Positions 5,738 to 9,464 of a stretch of 9,464 nucleotides of DNA are shown piece by piece (the first letter of the stretch is position 1; each line of letters opens with the position of its first letter). The stretch lies in the NCBI GenBank assembly GCA_016928605.1, contig JAFGKN010000448.1, positions 1 to 9,464 of the forward strand, given 5' to 3'. Position numbers and translations under genes: made by a program. The notes under the pieces are model-generated. The model was not told the origin of the DNA. It saw nothing but the letters and a program-made list of their open reading frames with translations, and made no database searches. The stretch is from Planctomycetota bacterium. GTDB lineage: Bacteria; Planctomycetota; UBA8108.

Positions 5738-8407
5738 ATGATCCGCCTCGAGTACGGAGTCCTGCTGAAGAAGCTCAACGATCACACCCGGAGAGCCCTG
5801 GAGGCGGCGGCCGGGCTGTGCGTCACGCGGACGCACTACGATCTGGAGCTGGAGCATCTACTCTTCAAGCTCCTGGAGGAGGAGAGCGGGGATCTGCCGC
5901 TCATCTTCCGGCACTACCGGGTCGACCACACGAGGGTCAAGAAAGCTCTCGACGAGATGCTCGAGGGCTTCAAGCGGGGCAACTCCTCGACGCCTCTCCT
6001 CTCGCCGCGGATCCCGCGCATCGTGCAAGATGCGTGGCTCCTCGGCTCGGTCGACTTCGGAGCCTCGGCCGTGCGCTCGGGGCACCTGCTCCTGGCGATG
6101 GTCGCCGCCGAGGACGCGCCGCCGCTCGTGCGGAAGATTCCGGGCGAGTTCAACAAGATCTCGGTGGAGGATCTGCGCAAGAATCTCCCCGAGATCGTGA
6201 AGAGCTCCCCGGAGGATGATGGAGCCCCTCTCTACGCGCCGGCGGCGGCCGAGGGAGCGGCGGGCGGCGGAGGTCCGATCCCCGCCGGCAAGCAGAAGGC
6301 GCTCGCGCAGTTCACGCTCGACCTGACGCAGCAGGCGCGCGACGGGAAGATCGATCCGATCGTGGGGCGCGACAGCGAGATCCGCGACGTGATCGACATC
6401 CTCATCCGCCGGCGCAAGAACAACCCGATGCTGATCGGCGATGCGGGCGTGGGCAAGACCGCCGTCGTGGAGGGCCTGGCGCTCCGGCTCGCGGCCGGCG
6501 ACGTCCCGGACATGCTCAAGAACGTCTCCCTGCGCACGCTCGACCTCGGCTCGCTGCAGGCCGGCGCCGGCGTCCGCGGCGAGTTCGAGAACCGGCTGAA
6601 GAACGTGATCAAGGAGGTGACCGCATCCCCGCAGCCGATCATCCTCTTCATCGACGAGATCCACACGCTGATGGGCGCGGGTGGGCCCGCCGGCGCGGGC
6701 GACGCCGCCAACCTGCTGAAGCCCGCTCTCGCCCGAGGCGAGCTGAGGACGATCGGAGCGACGACGCGCTCGGAGCACAAGCAGTTCATCGCGAAGGACG
6801 CGGCCCTCGACCGGCGCTTCCAGACCATCGAGGTCGACGAGCCGGGCATCGAGAACGCGAGCCGCATGATCCGGAGCCTCGCTCCCCGCTTCGAGGGCCA
6901 TCACGGCGTCCGCGTGCTCGAGGACGCCGTCAGGAACGCGGTGGTGCTGAGCAGCCGCTACATCACCGGCCGGCAGCTTCCGGACAAGGCGGTCGACCTC
7001 CTCGACACCGCGTGCGCGCGGGTGGCGCTCGCGATGACCTCCACGCCGCCCGACATCGACGACGCCCAGCGGCAGAACGACCATCTCGATCTCGAGATCC
7101 AGCGCCTCGAGCGCGAGCTGCGCACCGGAGAGTCCTCCGACCAGGAGGCGCTCGATGAGCTGAAGGCGAAGCGGAGCGCCGGCGCGGAGCGGATGAAAGC
7201 GCTGCAGGCGCGGTGGACGGAGGAGAAGAAGCGCGTGACGGAGATCCGAAAGGCGCGCGACGAGCTGGAGAAGGCCGAGGGCGCCGATCGCCAGGCGCTC
7301 CAGGAGAAGATCGCCGGCATGATCCGCGACCTGGAGCAGATCCAGGGCGAGGAGCCGCTCGTCAACGTCGCCGTGGACGGCCAGGCGGTGGCCAAGGTCG
7401 TCTCCGCATGGACCGGCGTGCCGGTGGGGAAGATGGTGCGCGACGAGATGCAGAGCCTCCTTGCCCTCCGGGAGCGCCTCGGCGAGCGGGTGATCGGCCA
7501 GGAGCACGCGCTGCGGATCATCGCCGACCGGCTCAAGACCGCCCGCTACAACCTGCAGAGCCCGGACCAGCCCATCGGCAGCTTCCTGCTCGTGGGGCCG
7601 AGCGGCGTCGGCAAGACGGAGACGGCGCTCGCCCTCTCGGACGTCCTCTTCGGCGGCGAGCACAACGTCATCACGATCAACATGTCGGAGTACAAGGAGC
7701 AGCATTCGTCGGCCCGCCTCATCGGCCCGCCGCCGGGCTACGCGGGCTTCGGAAAGGGAGGCGTGCTCACGGAGAAGGTCCGCCACCGGCCGTACAGCGT
7801 CGTTCTCCTCGACGAGATCGAGAAGGCGCATCCGGACGTGAGGGAGTTCTTCCAGCAGGTCTTCGACAAGGGATTCCTCGCCGACACCGAGGGCCACATC
7901 GCCAACTTCCGCAACACCGTCATCATCATGACGGCGAACATCGGCGGCGAGGTCATCCTCGACAAGTGCTACGTCGAGGACGAGGAGGGCAACGTGAAGG
8001 AGGCCGAGCCGCCGCCGAGCCCGGAGGAGCTGATGGACGGCCTCCAGGCCGAGCTGCTGCGGAAGTTCTCGGCCTCGCTGCTCGCGCGCTTGACGGTCGT
8101 GCCCTTCTATCCGATCCGCGAGGACGTACTGAAGCAGATCACGCGGCTCAAGCTGAGGCAGATCGCCGACCGGCTGGCGGTTCAGCACCGTATCGCCTTC
8201 GAGTACTCGGACGCGGTCGTGGACCAGATCGCGAGCCGCTGCACCGATGTCCAGTCGGGCGCCCGGAACGTCAACCACATCGTCGCCGGCACGATCCTGC
8301 CGGAGGTGGCGCAGACCATCATCGGACGCCTCGCCGACGGCCAGGAGACGAGGAAGATCACCCTCGACGTGGCCGAGGACGGCAACTTCATCTTCCAGCC
8401 GAGCTGA
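5738..8407 (+). CDS. clpV: T6SS sheath-recycling AAA+ ATPase ClpV (TssH)
   Basis: ClpV is a hexameric Clp/Hsp100 unfoldase that recognises contracted TssB/TssC sheath, threads TssC and resets the machine. The 889-residue length fits. An N-domain (about 1-150, starting KKLNDHTRRALEAA) is followed by a Gly/Ala linker. AAA domain 1 has Walker A GDAGVGKT (234-241), Walker B ILFIDEIH (302-309) and an arginine-finger region LDRRFQ (357-362). A charged coiled-coil middle region spans about 440-540. AAA domain 2 has Walker A GPSGVGKTE (620-628), Walker B VVLLDEIEKAH (688-698) and sensor-2 GAR (841-843). All key nucleotide-binding residues are intact. Placement directly after tssG favours ClpV over the chaperone ClpB. 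It is the last T6SS gene here; a foreign repeat-rich unit begins within ten bases of its stop. Confidence 0.96.
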   Translation: MIRLEYGVLLKKLNDHTRRALEAAAGLCVTRTHYDLELEHLLFKLLEEESGDLPLIFRHYRVDHTRVKKALDEMLEGFKRGNSSTPLLSPRIPRIVQDAWLLGSVDFGASAVRSGHLLLAMVAAEDAPPLVRKIPGEFNKISVEDLRKNLPEIVKSSPEDDGAPLYAPAAAEGAAGGGGPIPAGKQKALAQFTLDLTQQARDGKIDPIVGRDSEIRDVIDILIRRRKNNPMLIGDAGVGKTAVVEGLALRLAAGDVPDMLKNVSLRTLDLGSLQAGAGVRGEFENRLKNVIKEVTASPQPIILFIDEIHTLMGAGGPAGAGDAANLLKPALARGELRTIGATTRSEHKQFIAKDAALDRRFQTIEVDEPGIENASRMIRSLAPRFEGHHGVRVLEDAVRNAVVLSSRYITGRQLPDKAVDLLDTACARVALAMTSTPPDIDDAQRQNDHLDLEIQRLERELRTGESSDQEALDELKAKRSAGAERMKALQARWTEEKKRVTEIRKARDELEKAEGADRQALQEKIAGMIRDLEQIQGEEPLVNVAVDGQAVAKVVSAWTGVPVGKMVRDEMQSLLALRERLGERVIGQEHALRIIADRLKTARYNLQSPDQPIGSFLLVGPSGVGKTETALALSDVLFGGEHNVITINMSEYKEQHSSARLIGPPPGYAGFGKGGVLTEKVRHRPYSVVLLDEIEKAHPDVREFFQQVFDKGFLADTEGHIANFRNTVIIMTANIGGEVILDKCYVEDEEGNVKEAEPPPSPEELMDGLQAELLRKFSASLLARLTVVPFYPIREDVLKQITRLKLRQIADRLAVQHRIAFEYSDAVVDQIASRCTDVQSGARNVNHIVAGTILPEVAQTIIGRLADGQETRKITLDVAEDGNFIFQPS

Positions 8408-8416
8408 CGGCGGAGA

Positions 8417-8432
8417 AGGAACCCAGGAAACG
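8417..8432 (+). repeat. Remnant 8-bp repeat array in front of the truncated GxxExxY copy
   Basis: Two units, AGGAACCC and AGGAAACG, are diverged versions of the 8-bp unit at 8663-8686. The array is one unit shorter than that one: the hand alignment of the two leaders needs exactly one 8-base gap. It starts nine bases after the clpV stop codon. Confidence 0.6.
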
Positions 8433-8437
8433 AAGGG

Positions 8438-8638
8438 GTGCTGGAGTGCGGGGAGGCAAAGGAGGAGATCATCGGACTTGCGATCCAGGATCCTGTCAGG
8501 AAGAGAATCCTCGTGGAGGTGATGAACATCGAGCGGTCGGTGGAAGCAAGAGACCGTGGATGGCTCCTCAGGAAGTCCTCTTCTTCTCTTTTCCTGGATT
8601 CCTGGATTCCTGGTTTCCTGATCGAATCTTCTCGGTGA
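8438..8638 (+). pseudogene. Truncated duplicate of the GxxExxY gene 5' end
   Basis: An open frame starting at GTG 8438 encodes 66 residues that open MLECGEAKEEIIGLAI, closely matching MLEFGELTEKIIGAAI of the intact gene. Aligned by hand, DNA 8416-8489 matches 8662-8743 at about 58 of 74 positions with one 8-base gap. Homology then fades. A shared CGAGCGGTC (8530-8538 and 8811-8819), in the same codon phase (IERSV versus GERSI), hints that an internal segment was deleted rather than the whole 3' part lost. The GxxExxY motif and the D...ExK residues are missing, and the C-terminal 20 or so codons read through repeat DNA (LFLDSWIPGFL). I regard it as a dead relic, though a short peptide could still be made. 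Confidence 0.65.
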
Positions 8639-8676
8639 GGCCGGAAGAGTTTCTTATGGATAAGGAATCCAGGAAA
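8590..8676. repeat. Perfect 14-bp inverted repeat around the first GxxExxY start
   Basis: TTTCCTGGATTCCT at 8590-8603 is the exact reverse complement of AGGAATCCAGGAAA at 8663-8676, with a 59-base spacer. The spacer contains a GGAAGAG ribosome-site candidate (8643-8649) and the ATG at 8656. In RNA this would put the upstream start in a hairpin loop. In DNA it resembles the paired palindromic ends of small repetitive elements. Both roles are inference. Confidence 0.7.
8591..8622 (-). repeat. Inverted array of four 8-bp repeats
   Basis: TTCCTGGA, TTCCTGGA, TTCCTGGT and TTCCTGAT are four contiguous units at 8591-8622. They are the reverse complement of the AGGAATCC-type unit that precedes each GxxExxY copy. 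The array sits between the truncated and intact copies and is preceded by a pyrimidine-rich run (about 8578-8592). It may mark the end of the first unit or be one arm of an inverted-repeat boundary around the intact gene. Confidence 0.75.
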
Positions 8677-9060
8677 GCAGGAAAGGAAGGGATGCTGGAG
8701 TTCGGCGAGCTGACCGAGAAGATCATCGGTGCCGCGATCGAGGTGCACAAGACACTGGGTCCAGGCTTCGTTGAATCGATTTACGAGGAGTCTTTGGTGA
8801 TCGAGTTTGGCGAGCGGTCAATCTCTTTCCAGCGACAACTTGTTGTTCCGGTTTTCTACAGAAGCCGGCAGGTCGGCCAGCACCGCCTTGATCTGCTCGT
8901 CGAAGGAGAGATTGTTGTGGAGTTGAAGGCTGTCAGGAGCTTTCAGCCTCTGCATCTGGCGGTCACGAGGTCCTATCTGCGAGCAACCGGACGGAAACAC
9001 GGCCTCCTCCTGAATTTCGCGGCTGCCGTTTTGCAGGTCAAGAGAGTGCTGGCAAGCTGA
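8656..9060 (+). CDS. GxxExxY family protein (PD-(D/E)xK nuclease-like)
   Basis: This small family is named for a conserved motif, seen here as GFVESIY (G37, E40, Y43). It is placed in the PD-(D/E)xK nuclease superfamily; D79 in RLDLLVEG and E89-L90-K91 in VVELKAV supply the expected catalytic pattern. The biological role is not established. Length is 134 residues from ATG 8656, or 122 from ATG 8692. The second start fits the usual family N-terminus (LTEKIIGAAIEVHKTLG), lines up with the GTG of the truncated copy, and has the repeat AGGAAAGGAAGGG as Shine-Dalgarno. The first would translate the repeat array as ESRKAGKE. The gene is visibly less GC-rich than its neighbours (TTG, TTT, GAA codons), suggesting transfer. 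It has no evident link to the T6SS. Confidence 0.88.
   Translation: MDKESRKAGKEGMLEFGELTEKIIGAAIEVHKTLGPGFVESIYEESLVIEFGERSISFQRQLVVPVFYRSRQVGQHRLDLLVEGEIVVELKAVRSFQPLHLAVTRSYLRATGRKHGLLLNFAAAVLQVKRVLAS
8663..8690 (+). repeat. Forward array of the 8-bp repeat at the GxxExxY 5' end
   Basis: AGGAATCC, AGGAAAGC and AGGAAAGG follow one another at 8663-8686, then a degenerate AAGGG. The array lies between the two candidate starts of the GxxExxY gene. It can therefore be either coding (ESRKAGKE) or a multi-copy purine-rich ribosome-binding region for the ATG at 8692. Confidence 0.75.
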
Positions 9061-9075
9061 GCTTCTCTTCCTGAT

Positions 9076-9089
9076 GACCTGGCCAGGTC
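9076..9089. promoter_or_regulatory. Perfect 14-bp palindrome upstream of the arginase gene
   Basis: GACCTGGCCAGGTC is its own reverse complement and lies 15 bases after the GxxExxY stop and 41 bases before the arginase ATG. The symmetry suits a dimeric repressor or activator site. As an RNA hairpin it would have almost no loop and no T-run follows, so a terminator is less likely. I see no clear -35/-10 pair next to it. Confidence 0.4.
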
Positions 9090-9130
9090 TCTGGTGTGTC
9101 GCACCTCCAATTCTCGTGGAATACGGGATC

Positions 9131-9464
9131 ATGAACATCGCCATCATCGGAGCGCCCCTCGACCTGGGGTCCAACCGGCGCGGCGTCGATATGGGACCGA
9201 GCGCGATCCGCATCGCGCGCCTGCAGGAGCGGCTGCGCGAGCTCGGCCACGAGGTGACCGACCTGGGCAACGTGCCGGCGCCGGAGGCGGAGACGCGCGA
9301 GGCGCGCGACGTGCGGATCCGCTTCGCCGAGGAGATCGCCGAGGTCTGCGAGGCGCTCGCGGTCAAGGTCCGCGAGGCTCTCGAGGCGGGATTCTTCCCT
9401 CTGGTCCTCGGCGGCGACCACTCGGTGGCGATGGGCAGCGTGGGCGGCGCCGCCCGCTTCTACC
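9131..9464 (+). CDS. rocF: Arginase / ureohydrolase family protein, 3' end cut by the window
   Basis: Arginase hydrolyses arginine to ornithine and urea with a two-manganese centre. The visible 111 residues begin MNIAIIGAPLDLGSNRRGVD and continue MGPSAIRIARLQERL, the RocF-type N-terminus. GGDHSVAMGS follows, whose GGDHS (94-98) contains the first metal-ligand histidine, H97. The remaining metal ligands (the DAH.D and D.D motifs) would lie beyond the window edge. The Shine-Dalgarno before ATG 9131 is weak (GTGGA around 9116-9120). GC-rich codon use returns to that of the T6SS genes, in contrast to the intervening GxxExxY gene. The RRGVDMGPSAIR motif favours arginase over agmatinase or formiminoglutamase, but with only one third of the protein seen the exact substrate is inferred. 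Confidence 0.9.
   Translation, partial: MNIAIIGAPLDLGSNRRGVDMGPSAIRIARLQERLRELGHEVTDLGNVPAPEAETREARDVRIRFAEEIAEVCEALAVKVREALEAGFFPLVLGGDHSVAMGSVGGAARFY

Noticed and set aside
5858..8278. An 806-residue minus-strand open frame opposite clpV
   Set aside because: Antisense shadow of a strongly biased coding gene; no domain, no ribosome site of note.
8417..8690. The short repeats as a CRISPR array
   Set aside because: Units are 8 bp, contiguous with no spacers, present in both orientations, and no cas genes are near.
8182..8748. A 188-residue minus-strand frame over the clpV end and repeat region
   Set aside because: No homology signal; its ESRK-like segments come only from reading the inverted 8-bp array.

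Overview
This window is one plus-strand operon segment of a type VI secretion system (T6SS) from a GC-rich bacterium. It is followed by a small, compositionally different insertion and then by the start of an arginase gene. The very high GC at third codon positions, GTG and near-cognate starts, and strong Shine-Dalgarno sequences suggest a GC-rich phylum such as Acidobacteriota, Myxococcota, Gemmatimonadota or a relative. The sequence alone does not settle the taxon.

Layout: tssC (large sheath subunit, 40-1533), hcp (tube protein, 1667-2152), tssE (gp25-like sheath initiator, 2305-2757), tssF (2761-4623) and tssG (4587-5621), both baseplate wedge proteins, then clpV/tssH (5738-8407), the ATPase that recycles contracted sheath. 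tssB would be expected just upstream. The membrane complex (tssJ/L/M), tssK, tssA, vgrG and effectors are not in the window. tssE-tssF-tssG are tightly packed (3-nt gap, then a 37-nt overlap), while hcp and clpV have leaders of about 130 and 115 nt. tssE has no ATG, GTG or TTG anywhere near its N-terminus. The only start that fits its Shine-Dalgarno and the family N-terminus is ATC at 2305.

Between clpV and the arginase lies a repeat-rich insertion. It holds an intact GxxExxY-family gene (PD-(D/E)xK nuclease-like fold, 8656-9060) and, directly after the clpV stop, a truncated and diverged second copy of that gene's leader and first codons (about 8416-8489). Short arrays of an 8-bp unit (AGGAATCC-like) precede each copy, and an oppositely oriented array (8591-8622) lies between them. 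The arrays form a perfect 14-bp inverted repeat around the first candidate start of the intact gene.

The window ends inside an arginase-family gene (9131 to the edge), preceded by a perfect 14-bp palindrome. The T6SS genes together encode sheath, tube, baseplate and disassembly parts of one contractile machine. The GxxExxY unit and arginase look unrelated to it. The best candidates for something new are the ATC start of tssE and the duplicated, repeat-bounded GxxExxY unit.
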